Below are positions 31,441-43,800 of a stretch of 64,000 nucleotides of DNA, one piece after another; within the stretch, counting starts at the first letter, position 1; each line of letters begins with the position of its first letter. Origin of the DNA: Strongylocentrotus droebachiensis (Eukaryota; Echinodermata; Echinoidea; Camarodonta; Strongylocentrotidae); assembly GCA_035222895.1 (NCBI GenBank), contig JAVYIG010000088.1, forward strand, positions 872,001-936,000, read 5' to 3'. Below the pieces are notes generated by a model. It saw only the letters and a program-made list of their open reading frames with translations, did no database searches and had not been told where the DNA came from. The position numbers and the translations under genes were made by a program.

Positions 31441-32287
31441 TCATGCATAATTATTCATGAATTACTTTACATGTCTCACAGAAAAATACATTTATCATGA
31501 TTTGTTAAGGAAATAATGACAATGCACATCAATATTTTGTGATTTCAGTTCCGTTCAGTTTATTAATCTCATCATTTCGCAGCCTGGGCTGAATTGCATG
31601 CCAATTTGCAATTAAAAATATATAATATTTCTTTCACAATTGTTTCAAATAATACTAGTTAAAATACCATATAATTAACAAAGACAATGAATTGTCATCA
31701 ATACTTACTACACATATTCTAGCCACAATTCACAATATTAGCAGTAAGTATAATTCAATATACAAGAACAATATTTCCATCAATAATATTTTGTAATTTG
31801 GTTTTGCATCATTCAGTAGAGATTGAGTAAATAAGTAATTGATAAGGTATTTTAGTGCTTAATAAAAAATTGAACAAAAAATAAACTAGTTGATACCTTT
31901 AATGCTATGCTTATTATCCATGTATATGCTTCGATAAGCGACTAGGCCCCTGGAAATATAATTATATGAGAAATATGTTCTGATTTCAAAATATATATCA
32001 ATAATAAATAAATAATAGTGACACCGGTTACGTCAAAAAGAGTTTGGCGTACATTGTTAATCTATTTACCCCATTTATACAACCTCGACATTATGCATTT
32101 AAGCAAGTTGTAAGAAATGGAATAGAGCTATTCTGATATCTTTTTCAGTCGGCAATTATTGACCAATAGATTACTTGTCTGATCATGTTACAATTACATT
32201 CACGTTTTAGCAATAGATGGTGATTATAATGATTACTAACCAATAAATAACATAATAATTGTATATTATAATATTAGTGTAAGAGCC

Positions 32288-32405
32288 ATTGAGGCGGGGC
32301 GTTGTTGGCGTGCGCCTGTAATCCAGCTAAAAATGGAAGTTGCAAACTGATTCAGCTGAGGGCGCAGGTTCGACACTGAGTCACGTCTTTCGGATGTAGA
32401 AACCA
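32288..32405 (+). mobile_element. Candidate 7SL (SRP Alu-domain)-like SINE
   Basis: GGCGTGCGCCTGTAATCCAGCTA, followed by CAGCTGAGG and GCAGGTTCGACACTGAGTC, matches in order the 5' Alu domain of SRP RNA (GGCGCGTGCCTGTAGTCCCAGCTA, GCTGAGG, GGAGGATCGCTTGAGTC); it then continues as GTCTTTCGGATGTAGAAACC, a SINE-type body motif. Homology is by eye. Confidence 0.5.
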
Positions 32406-32796
32406 ACACACACGCAAGAGAAATTGTTCTTGAATTCACTTCAAATGATCTTCGTAATTAATGCAAGAGATTAAAATTTACCTATTGGTGGACCCTCGAT
32501 AATAATTTGTATATAATATCCCGGCAAAATATTTGAATTATTTGTAAATATATGGATTGGGATTCTCAGACTTTATTTGATTAATGGGGTGTATTAGATT
32601 CTCTTCACTTCGACTGGCGCAGATGGTGAGCTCCCCCCCCCCCCCGAGCCCTTTTAAGCAATGACCACGCCCATGTGTGTCGATCCCGGGGGGGGGGGGG
32701 TGCGGGGATGGCCCGTACAATCACCCCCCCCCCAAATAATTGACCATCAAAAAAAAAATGAAGGGAAAAATTAATGATGAGAGCCCGATGAGAGTA

Positions 32797-33772
32797 CACT
32801 GTAAAAAAGAATTTGTTCATTGGTAATTTTTACGTATTTTTTCCATGTAGAATTTACTTGAAAACATTCGTTTTGCCACTTACGCACTAAATTTAAGTCT
32901 TGCTAACTCAAACTTTCAATTTAGTAGAACATACGTGGAATATTTAAGTAAAATCAAATACATAAGAACTTTAAGTAATTTCAGCTTGTATTAATTTAGT
33001 AATTTTAACTCAAAATCTGAAATTATACGTATTACTCAAACAATTTATGTTGATTATTCTTATCTTTTTAAAGTAAGGACCGATGCAGTGCGTAATAGAA
33101 ATATTTACATAATTTATGAATATTCATTAAGACCAAATTAAACTCTTTTTTAAATAAAACAATTCTTTTTTGTGGTTGAATGAAAATTTAAGGACTTTAA
33201 AACATTTACTAATTCATTTAACATGTCTAAGCAAAGACAAGACAATTTTTAATTGTTACCCAGTTCAAAACAAATCAAAACTTGATATTTCAGGAAAAAA
33301 GTTGTCAACCAATTTTCCTTTTAAGATGCTTATACGATCAACTATATATAAAATTTGGAGTCTTTCAATATGTGTCGAATTGAAGCGTATGTAATAGTTT
33401 GTGATGGTGGTAGATAATATATATACGGTTAAATCTTAAATAGAAGTAGTGTTAGTGATTAGTGATTAATCTTATTTACTTCTATTTAATAAATAGAAGT
33501 AGTGAATGATTAGTGGATGTTACTTGTTAGATTAGATGGGTACCACATCGTGCAATATGTAATCCTATCATAGCTTTTTTTTAATTATCTAAAATGATTA
33601 CAATACTTAAATTATTTACGTTAATGTAACTCGATTTAACAGAGTAAAAATTTATTCAGCAAAATAAGTAAATTCTACTTAAGATGCCGTAGGTAATATT
33701 TACTTAATAAAAATAAGGCAATTATTTTCCTCAATTTTATTGAGTTATTTCGACTATTATTTTTTTACAGTG
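32797..33772. mobile_element. TA-flanked inverted-repeat element, 976 bp
   Basis: Ends CACTGTAAAAAA / TTTTTTTACAGTG, each next to TA, as for Tc1/mariner-like non-autonomous elements. AT-rich interior with many TTTACTTAA-type motifs; no transposase. Confidence 0.8.
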
Positions 33773-33779
33773 TAGTTAA

Positions 33780-35400
33780 TGGTTATTACTCGCAAGATGA
33801 CCATTAATAAACACATTTTGCTATGACTTATAAGATAGTTCACTAGTTGTCATGTTGTTTTCGTTCACCTTTTTAAAATTCACGTCATTGTATCTTTATT
33901 TGTTTGTTTTTTCACTCATTTTATTTCCTGATTTTTCCTGAAACATCAACGCGCTAAAAGTTACAGTCGTGTATTTGTTTAACTCTTTTTATTTGGGTAT
34001 TATTGCCAAGAAAAAAATTATCAACCAATTCCTCAATATAAAGAATTCTTAAAGGTAAAGGAAAGCATCTGAGCAAGAATATCACATGACTTTTGGCCAG
34101 TTCAATCTGAAGTGATTTTTAAAGCTATAGGTTGATGATGCGTTTTTTTCTTCATAATGCAAGTCAAGTAATAAAATATTGTATCATTGAAGAGAAAGAC
34201 GGTTTTGTCCAAAATGGCAGCATAAAGGAGACAAAACGTTTAGTTTCTTCCCTGATTCATAATCAGTATCTATTTTGTTTTATTGATTTCATCCATTTCT
34301 TTGTTTATTTATATCTATACATGTAAAACATTTGAAGAGCTATTTTCCGAAAGGAGCAAAATCTTTTGATAGCAAATGGAGATAATGATTTTCTTCTATT
34401 TACCTTGAACGCAATTATTAACCTAAATTACGAGAGAAATTATAAACACATGCATCATTTAATAACAATTTTCCATAGACACCTGAACAAAATCGGGTAA
34501 ACAAAGAGTTCTTTCTTAAGTTACACACATATCTCTAGTGCCTCTTGAAAATAAGCTCTTTGTATGTACATAAACAAGCAATACAACAGAATACTCCAGT
34601 TCGATATTTTGGAGAAAGATTATTAAGTCACGAGTTATTTTTGTTTTATTGAAAAGCTGATGCAGGCTTATGTATTGTCTTCAAACATAACAGGCATAAG
34701 ATAGTCAAGGTGTTTTTTAAGGTTAGAATGTTATTAAGTTTGAAGTTTAGTTTATAACACCCTTCCAATAATAATGCATCTTATAAGACTGCATGGTTAT
34801 AGTTTTTGAAGAAAATAATAGTGCTCTGGTCAGGGCCTTAGGGGAATATTATGCTTATATTTTAGAGCATGTCTGGTATGATAAGTATATCTGGGTGAAG
34901 AAGGAGATGATGGAAGTTTGTTGTTTGGTAGTTTGAACGTAAGTTTTATATTATGTTTTTAAGAAACAGACAGTTTGTATGAGATCAGGAGTGGACATTT
35001 TCTGTCATTTTGAGAACCATTGCATCAGTGATTTTCTGTTTCATTGAATTGAGTTTCCCGCAGAGAGGATTCAGTTGGTTTAAATAAAGAAGGAAGAGAG
35101 TCAAATGAAGAAAAAGCAATATGTTTTACTAATGAGAACTATGTTTTTTTGAGATCTCCTTATACACAGAATATTGGAATGGGTTTTTCACGATGAGTGT
35201 CGTTTGGAGACATCAATATTCATAAATGTTTCTATCACCAGGAAATAAAGAATTTTCTGTCTTCATGAACCTTTCCTGGTTGCTTCTTAATGCATTTGCC
35301 CACTGGTAACATTATACTTTCACAAGTTAATATCCCTCACCATCCCTCACCATTGGATTTTTTCAGTTGGGTAATGTCTAAATTTCGTTTAAAAATAGAT
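33780..35400. other. AT-rich intergenic DNA without recognised features
   Basis: No coding similarity, repeats or structured elements stand out. Confidence 0.5.
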
Positions 35401-35769
35401 GATATCAGGCTGGTAGGCCTACACTCAGGGGCGTCGCTAGACCTTTTTCAGTGGGGGGGGGGGGGGGGTGTAGAGGCCAACGATTACCGACAAAACTAGC
35501 CACCAATTACCGACAAAATTAAATTTCCAATATCTACAAATTCAAACCTATAAACCTGGGGCCGAAGGCTAAATTGTTTTTCCTATGGAATATCTATAGT
35601 ACTTGCATATGCGCAAAATGGTCATTTTCCTCGACGACATAAATATACCAATTATTTCTTCAATTTAGTCAGCATCATAGCTATATATTTCAATGCAGGC
35701 GCGGAGCTAGGATCTTATTTTAGGGAGGGGCGGTAGTGAGCAAGAAAATCACTTAAAAGCGCGCTCATT

Positions 35770-36905
35770 AGGGGGGTTTGGGTGATGGGCCTCCCGCGCG
35801 AAGCGCGGAAGCTTAGACGTTTCCTTAAATTATTAGGAAAAGAAGACGATTAATTGTACCGTTTTCTACTGGTAATCCTTGGCTGAATTCAGTTTCTCCC
35901 CCTCCCGCGCTTCGCGCGGGAGCTGTGAAGTTTCATTAAATTATGAGAAAAAGCAGACGATACGGGGTACTGTTCTCGACTCTTAATCCTAATCTAAATG
36001 AAGCTTCCCCCTCCCGCGCGAAGCGCGGAAGTTTTGACGTTTCCTTAAATTATTAGAGAAAGAACACGATTCGTTGTACCGTTTTCGACTCTAAATAAGC
36101 CCTATTAATTTTGTCTGAATTCAGTTTCCCCCTCTCGCGCGAAGCGCGGAAGCTTTGACGTTTCCTTAAATTATTAGAGAAAGAAGACGATTCGTCGTAC
36201 CGTTCTCGACTCGACTAAATGAAGTTTTCCCCTTCCGCGCGAAGCGCGGAATTTTTGGCGTTTCATCACAAATTCACAATATAGAGAAAGGAAGAAGATT
36301 CCTCGTACCGTTTTCGAATCTTATTAAGCCCTATTCATCTGAATTTAGTTTCCCCCTCTCGCGCGAAGCGCGAAAGCTTTGACGTTTCCTCAAATTATTA
36401 GAGAAAGAACACGATTCGTTGTACCGTTTTCGACTCTAAATAAGCCCTATTAATTTTGTCTGAATTCAGTTTTCCCCCTCTCGCGCGAAGCGCGGAAGCT
36501 TTGACGTTTCCTTAAATTATTACAGAAAGAAGACGATTCGTCGTACCGTTCTAGACTCGTCTTAATGAAGTTTTCCCCTTTCGCGCGAAGCGCGGACTTT
36601 TTGGCGTTTCATCACAATAATTATAGAGAAAGGAAGACGATTCCTCGTACCGTTTTCGAATCTTATTAACCCCTATTCATCTGAATTCAGTTTCCCCGTC
36701 TCACGCGAAGCGCGAAAGCTTTGACGTTTCCTCAAATTATTAGAGAAAGAACACGATTCGTTGTACCGTTCTCTACTCGTCTAAATGAAGTTTCCCCTTT
36801 CGCGCGAAGCGCGGAATTTTTGGCGTTCCATCACAATATAAAGAAAGGAAGACGATTCGTCGTACCGTTGTTGACTCTTAAACCTTGTTTGAATTTAGTT
36901 TCCCC
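35770..36905. repeat. Satellite array with CGCGCGAAGCGCG hairpins and ~345-bp higher-order period
   Basis: Ten monomers of about 100-125 bp, hairpins at about 35795, 35905, 36015, 36135, 36236, 36361, 36482, 36581, 36703 and 36801. Each also has GACGTTTCCTTAAATTATTA-like and GTACCGTTCTCGACT-like blocks. Long/short spacing repeats every three monomers. Confidence 0.92.
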
Positions 36906-37194
36906 GAAAATTTTAAACCTCTGATTTCTTTAGCTGATATTATAGGAAAGTGAAACTTTGAGAAAATACAAGTAATGTAGTTGTAGTCACTCTCGAAGTC
37001 GTCACAGCGGATAAGAAGTCACAGTTCGTAGGGAAAAAAACTTGTCGGCCGACCGACATTATACATCTCACCGACTTCAAACTTCTGCATTGATATAGTA
37101 CACGAGGATCGAGCAAGAATACCGACACAGCTGACCCGACACAGCAACATATTTACCAGTGTCTTTCTTGCTCCCTCGACGAGACGACTCCACC

Positions 37195-37590
37195 CAACAA
37201 CCCCCTTCTCTCTTTTACTCCCACTCCTCCTCTCTCAGACTCTTACCTTCCCCCTCTCTCCTCTCTTTCATCCCCCGTTTCTTTTGTTTCCCTTTCACTC
37301 TTTTTTCTTTTTTACTTTTCTTTTTTTCTTTCTTTTCCTTTCTTTCCTCTCCTCCCTCTTTTTCTTTTTTCTCTTTCTTTCTTCTCTTTCCCTTCCTTTC
37401 TTTTCCTTTTTTCCCTTTTTTTTCCTTTCTTTCTTTTCTTTCCCTTTTCTTTTTTTCCTTTCTTTCCCTTTCCCTCTCTTTTTTCCCTCTCTTTTTTTCC
37501 CTCTCTTTTTTCCCTCTCTTTTTTTCCCTCTCTTTTTTCCCCCCTCTTTTTTTTCCCTCTCTTTTTCCCCTCCCCCTTTTCTCTTTTTCC
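37195..37590. repeat. Polypyrimidine CT/CTTT tract
   Basis: About 400 bp almost free of purines on the plus strand, inside the hAT-like element. Confidence 0.95.
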
Positions 37591-37849
37591 CGATGGCAGC
37601 GCAATTTTACCGACAATATCCTGACAGGTGGGGGGTGTCGCACCCCCCCACACCCCCCCCTTTGGCGACGCCCCTGCCTACACTTGCAGGCAAGAATCAG
37701 GACTAGCATTTAGCATAATGTTATTAATTGTATTATCACTCTTATATTCTCTGAAATGTTCTCTTTTTTGAGGGTGACATAACTTGGAAAGGAGGGGGTG
37801 CAACCGCCTGCCACGCTTCTACCTCTTGGTTGCTTTATAATCCATTGCC

Positions 37850-38155
37850 GAAAATATTTTGGCACCTGTCATCCCCCCCCCCCAACCACGGATACAAATC
37901 GACACCCTTGACCACGCCCAAAGCTCCCTTACATTGCCCCCCCCCCCACAACAGGTCCCTATTTTCTTTCTTTTTTACATCAACAACAACAATAATAATT
38001 GTTATTATAAAACTCAAAAATTGGAAGAAGAAAAAAAGTTAATATCTGGCTTTCCCGGCAAAACATATGAATTATTTGTAGTATTATTTTTATGTGGACT
38101 GAGATTTTCAGACGATTAGATTAATGAGTTGTATTGGATTCTCTTCACGTGGCCC
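37850..38155. repeat. Dispersed repeat, uninterrupted copy
   Basis: Continuous version of the 31000-32625 repeat. Confidence 0.65.
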
Positions 38156-38509
38156 GCCCACTTATGGAAGAAGAAGAACCCAGGTGTGGTAATCACATAA
38201 AATATTTCGCCTCAGTTCCCAATCCAATCCCATCGGGAATCCCAAACAGGATTCATCGGGACCCGATACAGTCATGTAAAAGGATCCTTCATCTTGACCT
38301 TGGTCGTGCTAGACATCTCGTCCTGGTAGCTTTCTCCTCTTTTATGCTCGACTCAAAGAGAGATAATATATTGGCTCGACTGCATAAAGGCCCTACGTGT
38401 ATATCGATTTGGTTTTCAACTTTCTGATAATTTGCTTGCAGACTCACTAAAAGTTTCAGAACATAATGATACAATTTTAACTACTTGGGGAGAGAGATGG
38501 AGATGTTAG

Positions 38510-38585
38510 ATAGACAGACAGACAGACATATAGACAGATAGATAGATAGACACTAGAGGGAGAGAGAGAGATAGAGAGAGAGAGA

Positions 38586-38625
<40 letters not shown>

Positions 38626-38640
38626 GGGGGGGGGGAGCGA
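38510..38640. repeat. (GACA)/(GATA)/(GA)n microsatellite ending in G-run
   Basis: GACAGACA, GATAGATA and a long GA run ending in 11 G. Confidence 0.95.
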
Positions 38641-39522
38641 GGGACTCTAGGGAAACTAGGGACAGAGTGCAGTGGAGTGTAAACTAGAAAGAACTCGAAG
38701 CAGAAGGGGTTGGGTGATCGAGGTGAGGATAGATGGGAAGAAGTATTATAGTGAGAGGAGTTCATACATACACACAGCCGAGAGAAAATAAGGATATAGG
38801 GAGAGAGATGGACAGATATCTGATAGATAGTGATCACGGCGCGGGGGATTGTGGAAGGGGAGTAGAGGGAGAAGGAGGAAAGAAGAAGGGGGAGTGAGAA
38901 ATCATTGAACTATAGGCCTGATAATAAACAATAATAACCGAAAAATGGGAAATGAGCACATAGAAACACAAACATAAGCATATCAATGGACACAAAAAGG
39001 AGGCTTTCAGAAGATCAAGTAGGACTGAGAGTGTTACGTGTGTGAGTGGAGGACGATATTTTGCTGGGGCGACGCATTCACACATTGCACCATTCTCTGC
39101 CAGACAAGTAAGAGGACAGTGATCGCGACAGATGAGAAGCTAGTAAGCAAATGTTTGTACATTTTGTAAAATATGAAATTCATGTATTCTGAATATTATG
39201 ATTGTATATTGAGTTTTTGTTAAAGCATTTTAGTATCGTGTAGGCTAGGCCTAGATCACAAGGAGTTTAGTTTATTTGCGTTTATCATTCTATGCAGTCC
39301 CATTCCCTTTCATCCATGTCGTGCATCAGAGGTCAACACATACGCATTAGCATTGACTGATTTGACTCTTTGAGCTTTTCTGGAGTGCCACGATCGACTG
39401 TAGATCTGGAAACTTCTTTCAATTTTAGTTAGTCTACGTTGTACTGTACATGTTCTAACTTGCTTGAGTGATATTGTAACTGCTGGTATTTGCAAATAAA
39501 CTAGATCTAGAGTAAAGCACTC

Positions 39523-39897
39523 CAGCAAAGCATAGAGAGTCAATGCTAAAGCGTATTGACCTCTAGCACTGCATACATGCTGTGAGGCGGGTATTATTAT
39601 ACCCATACACAAATACACACACCACACAATATCGCATAGACTCTACACAATCATGTCGATGCAGCTGTAAGCAAAGTTTGACACTAGACTTACAATTTGA
39701 ATTTTTAAATTATTCTTTTTAACATCAGTAAGTTAACAAAAATGTATTTTACTGCTATTTAGGTGTCATCAACTGTTACTAAAGTACCGATTTTGAGTGA
39801 AAGCAGTTGAGTTTTGTACAGTGCTGTTTGAAATGTTGAGAATCAAAATCACAGCTTTTACTACACAGCCAGGATAGTGATGCTCCTATGTGTGGAG
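39523..39897 (+). repeat. Internal copy of the 4271-4780 element
   Basis: It shares CACTCCAGCAAAGCA, GAGTCAATGCTAA, TTTACTGCTATTTAG-type blocks and ACACAGCCAGGATAGT; lacks the inverted ends. Confidence 0.8.
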
Positions 39898-40095
39898 TAA
39901 AGGAGCCGGTAATCGGACAGCTCCAGTTTTCGGCCGATCCATTGGATGCGTGGTAAAATACATCGCATAATAGCATATCACATATCCCACACTAGACCGA
40001 ATTTTCCGTCTCTTTCGTTCGTTAGCCTCTTATTGGGGTAGGGTCGGCCGGCTATCTCTTTAGAGACGGAAGCCGTCTATACACATGTCCTTGCT

Positions 40096-40123
40096 AACGC
40101 CACGACCAGTTCTGGTCGTAGCG
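40096..40123. other. Perfect-loop hairpin upstream of C7orf25-like gene
   Basis: ACGCCACGACCAG-TT-CTGGTCGTAGCGT: 13-bp arms with one mismatch. About 570 bp before the start codon; role unknown. Confidence 0.5.
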
Positions 40124-40691
40124 TTTTGCCCCCAAAATCCCCCAAAATGTCATTTTACCTCATGCATTGATTATTTAAAATTAGGAGAAGGTTTTACTAC
40201 CTCGGTTCCACTTACCAACTTGACTGTATAATCCGTTTAATGGTCCCTTTTAAGGAAATTACGGGTCTAAATTGACAGCCGTGTTGAAAATCTTGCAAGG
40301 TGTGTTAAACTCTCGCTGCCGGAGTCATCTAAATCAATCTCATCCCTTCTAGTCTACGCCGAAGGCAAAATGATTATGAAGGAAAAACTGTGCGCCATCT
40401 ACACGTTCGTAATGGCGTTATCACAGTTTTATTATACTATCTGTTTTTTAATTGTTATTCTTCTTTCTTTTATATGATGCCTTTTCTTATTTAGAGTTTA
40501 TCCATTTTTATTTCAATCATTCAATGTCTACCGCACTTCAGTTTTTCTTCCTTTATTTTTGTCATCCTCTGAAAGGTCCTAATGCCAATATTAATGTATT
40601 TTACTTTTAAAAATAAAATCACTTTTCAGATAACCCAAATGAGCAGAATCCAAACCTAAATTTAAAATTCATTTTAGGACGTATCCTAAAT

Positions 40692-40844
40692 ATGGAGAGC
40701 TCTCTAGTAAGTGAGTTGAGCGCACTGCGAGAGAGAGCTGAGGGATTGATAAAGAGAGCCGATCTGCTGAAGACCAGCGGCAACATTGAAGGAATCGGGA
40801 AAGTGAAGAAAAAGATCCAGGCCGAACTGACATTCATCAAATCG
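40692..40844 (+). CDS. C7orf25: C7orf25-like coding exon 1
   Basis: 51 codons from ATG, donor GTGAGT, phase 0. It encodes an amphipathic helical N-terminus with ERAEGLIKRADLLKTSGNIE and KKIQAELTFIKS, equivalent to the AxELIKRAESL and KLKAELKFL segments of the human protein. Confidence 0.9.
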
Positions 40845-43800
40845 GTGAGTTAGTCAATTAAACTGATTTCAGTGATTTAAATTCATGGAATTTGGGCTTA
40901 CTTTGAGTTTGCATCATCGGGTCATGGCGTCCAGTTACATGACCTTTCGCGAAGATGCGACCTTGCATAGATTTGGCGTAGGGTTGTCACAAAGTGTCTG
41001 GTCAATTGGACCAGATTATTTGTAGATGTGAAGGGGTTTATTTCACAAACATTACTCCAAAAGTTATTGAATAAAGGAGTCGTTTTCACAAAAGGTCAGG
41101 TAACACGATTCTGATTTTTGCTATTTGATCCATTTATAGAATAGTTTGCTTGAATACATTGCTTGCATATTTGAATTTATATAACACCTACCGTAAGTAG
41201 ATCCTTGTCATTTGATTGGAGGGTTGTTGGTCACATGATATTCAATAAATAGTGTTGTAAGAGCGTGCATTTTTGGCTAAATAAAGTTTGAGAGCTTTAT
41301 GTCATGACTATTGCTGGTTCTGCAGTAAAGAAAAATAAGGGGAGGCATGGTCTTCCAGGAAAATAATAACCACCACTTTAATTTCCCCTTTTAAGCTAGA
41401 TGTTTGACAATTATTTGAAGTTTCTTGCTGCTCAAAATTTACTTTAAACAATCTGCAGATATTTATACCGGTATGTGAACTATGTTCCTGAGGGGTGTTT
41501 CATAAAGCTGTACGTAAAGTTACGCACGACTTTACAAATGACTTGAATATGAAGAGCCAAACAGGATTCTCAAATCCTCTTAATTGCGTAAGCTAAGGTT
41601 GAAATATGCAGTTGTAGATTAACCTTATCATTATTAACAAAACATTTTAATGCAAAGTGTATTTTAGGCTACAATTTAATGGAGATTATGGGAAATACAT
41701 TCACACTTTGTTAAAATATCAGGAAAAACGTTAGGCATCCCATTTGGCTCTTCATATTCAAATCATTGGTAAAGTCATTCGTAACTTTACGAACAGCTTT
41801 ATGAAACACCCCCCAGGTATGACAGTTCTTAGTACACCAATGTGACTTGCCCTTTCTCTTTTGTGTTAAAAGCTGGAGGAGGGTAAAGTGATCCCCAAGA
41901 AGAACCAGCTGAAGAGCACCAACCTGAGTCATCTTGATGCTCTCCTCCACACCGCCGAGACATTTGATCATGTGACCGCTGTGCTGCGTCCCGTCCACTA
42001 CGAGACGGAGGAGGGTTATGACATCAGTCTGCTGGTGGACGTCGTAGGTCACAAGGGGAGGTCGTGGGTCAAGGTCACGGCCCGCAAGGCGGAGGCATTG
42101 CACAGGATATGGGAAGGTGAGTGCGTGCATGTGTGAGATGGACGGAGAAGTCTGTAGAATCTGTAGAGACAAGGCTTTTAAAGCCCCACTGCACTACTTG
42201 TAGCTACTTGCTCCCTCTATATAGAAAACAATGGCTAAGCGGTGCCCGTTGAGAGACTGAGAGACATACATTGAACGCTACTTAATTCCAGAATATTATT
42301 ATTTTGATTACGGTACCTATTGTAATGTCCATTTCGAGGGGTCAGTGACACAAAGACGTAACTCCATTTTGGCCATTTTTAGGAAAAGTGTGTTATGTGT
42401 CACTGAGCACTTGGGCCTTCAGGAGTTAAGTCTGTTTCACTAGCCATTGACTTCAATGTGGTGTTGGTTGGAGTTAAGTCTTTGTGTTTCCTGGAAAGCC
42501 CACATTTGTCTGAACATTTTGATATCAAAAAGTCATTTTCGCAAAATATATCTTTGTGTCACTGAACCCTCTAAGAATATTATCATTTTGATTACATATT
42601 GTAATGTCCATTTATACTTGTAGGAGAAGGGGAGTACGGTGAACAGAACATAGTCCAGCAGGTTGGTCAGTACCAGGATGCCTCAAGTCAGAATCTCCTA
42701 GACTTCTCTCCCCCAGCCGTTCATGTTGTCTTCTACTCTGGTATCACCCAGGCAGTGTCAGGTAGGTCACCATTGGAGACATTTTGCATAGCTGTTGTTA
42801 CAAATTTTCCACCCTCGTTACCAAATTACGAATACCCCTTCTATTATTACGAATTAAACAAAAAATTATTATGTATTTTGCCTGTGTGTGTGTGCTATTT
42901 TCAACGGCAAAAATGCCCATTCTGTCGTGTAAAGTACCCTACAAGCATCTCACATCAGCAATTTGGGGATGTTCTTTGGTTCATCAAACACACCAGTCAT
43001 GACGAAATCATGCATATTCAACCAATGATCCATTTTAAAAAGTTCTTCCTTTATGTAGGAACTGTAAGAGGCATTGATCCATCTTTTTTTTTTAAATACA
43101 ATTTTTGTCAGTAAAATATAACTTTTGGGGTCGAAGAATATAGTTTTGAACTCCAGAGGTTGGCAGGTCTAAAAGCGCACATGATATTCAGTCTTACCTA
43201 AATGTTACTAATTGAACATTCCAAATGTTGGCAGCTATGATCTTGTAACATTGATTCTGATTTACAAACACTGATGATTGATTTGTTGCTTGTGGTTTTC
43301 AGAATCATGGCAGAAATATTTCTGTATTACATTTGAAAATATATTCTGTTGTTGTGGATGTACATTTGATTTAACAGGAATAAGTCCACTAATGATCCAA
43401 ATATTCAGAGAACTTTTAAACATGGTTCCACTCTGTATTTATTAATGATAATTCCCCATTAGGAAACCATCATGTTTACCTCTGCTTTAGTTATAAAAAA
43501 AACTCTGTATATGAATGGAAAGTGTCCAATAAAGTTCCTCTGCATCAATGTTTGTTTGTAATAAGATACGAAAATATGAAGCATATTATGGTTTTAACTG
43601 TGCCATTTGAGAATGAGCATTATTGTGATCAAGGTATTCCATGGAATATTCCCATCAAGACGAATTTTCCCAATTTTAATACAAATTACCTTCATCTTTT
43701 CTAGTCATGCATAGCCTCTTATAACAAACTAGCGTGTTGGATAAATGTGTGATACATAACATGTAATTAAGGCATCTAACAACCTTACAATTTTAGTAAT

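Larger units (their letters stand above)
31000..32625. repeat. Dispersed repeat interrupted by a ~1.37-kb insertion
   Basis: 31000-31140 and 32505-32625 together match the continuous copy at 37850-38155 (GACCACGCCCAAGGCTCCC-like block, TTTACATCAACAACAA, then CCCGGCAAAA...GAATTATTTGTA, GATTCTCTTCAC). The inserted part includes the CCAATAGAA repeat and the 7SL-like SINE. Confidence 0.65.
35426..37676. mobile_element. hAT-like element, 2251 bp, carrying a hairpin satellite
   Basis: Perfect 12-bp inverted ends CAGGGGCGTCGC and a perfect 8-bp target duplication CCTACACT (35418-35425 and 37677-37684). The interior has the tandem array 35770-36905 and a 400-bp CT-rich tract; ACCGACAA motifs lie near both ends. 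No transposase frame, so non-autonomous. Confidence 0.88.

Noticed and set aside
35770-36905. CRISPR-like array of regularly spaced palindromes
   Set aside because: Spacers are themselves repeated, the host is eukaryotic, and the array sits inside a transposon; it is a satellite.
37159-37713. Phe/Ser- and Lys/Glu-rich frames
   Set aside because: Artefacts of the pyrimidine tract inside the hAT-like element.
42755-43114. 119-codon frame reading past exon 3 donor of the C7orf25-like gene
   Set aside because: Continuation into intron 3; the GTAGGT donor at 42762 and the phase-matched exon 4 give the conserved protein instead.
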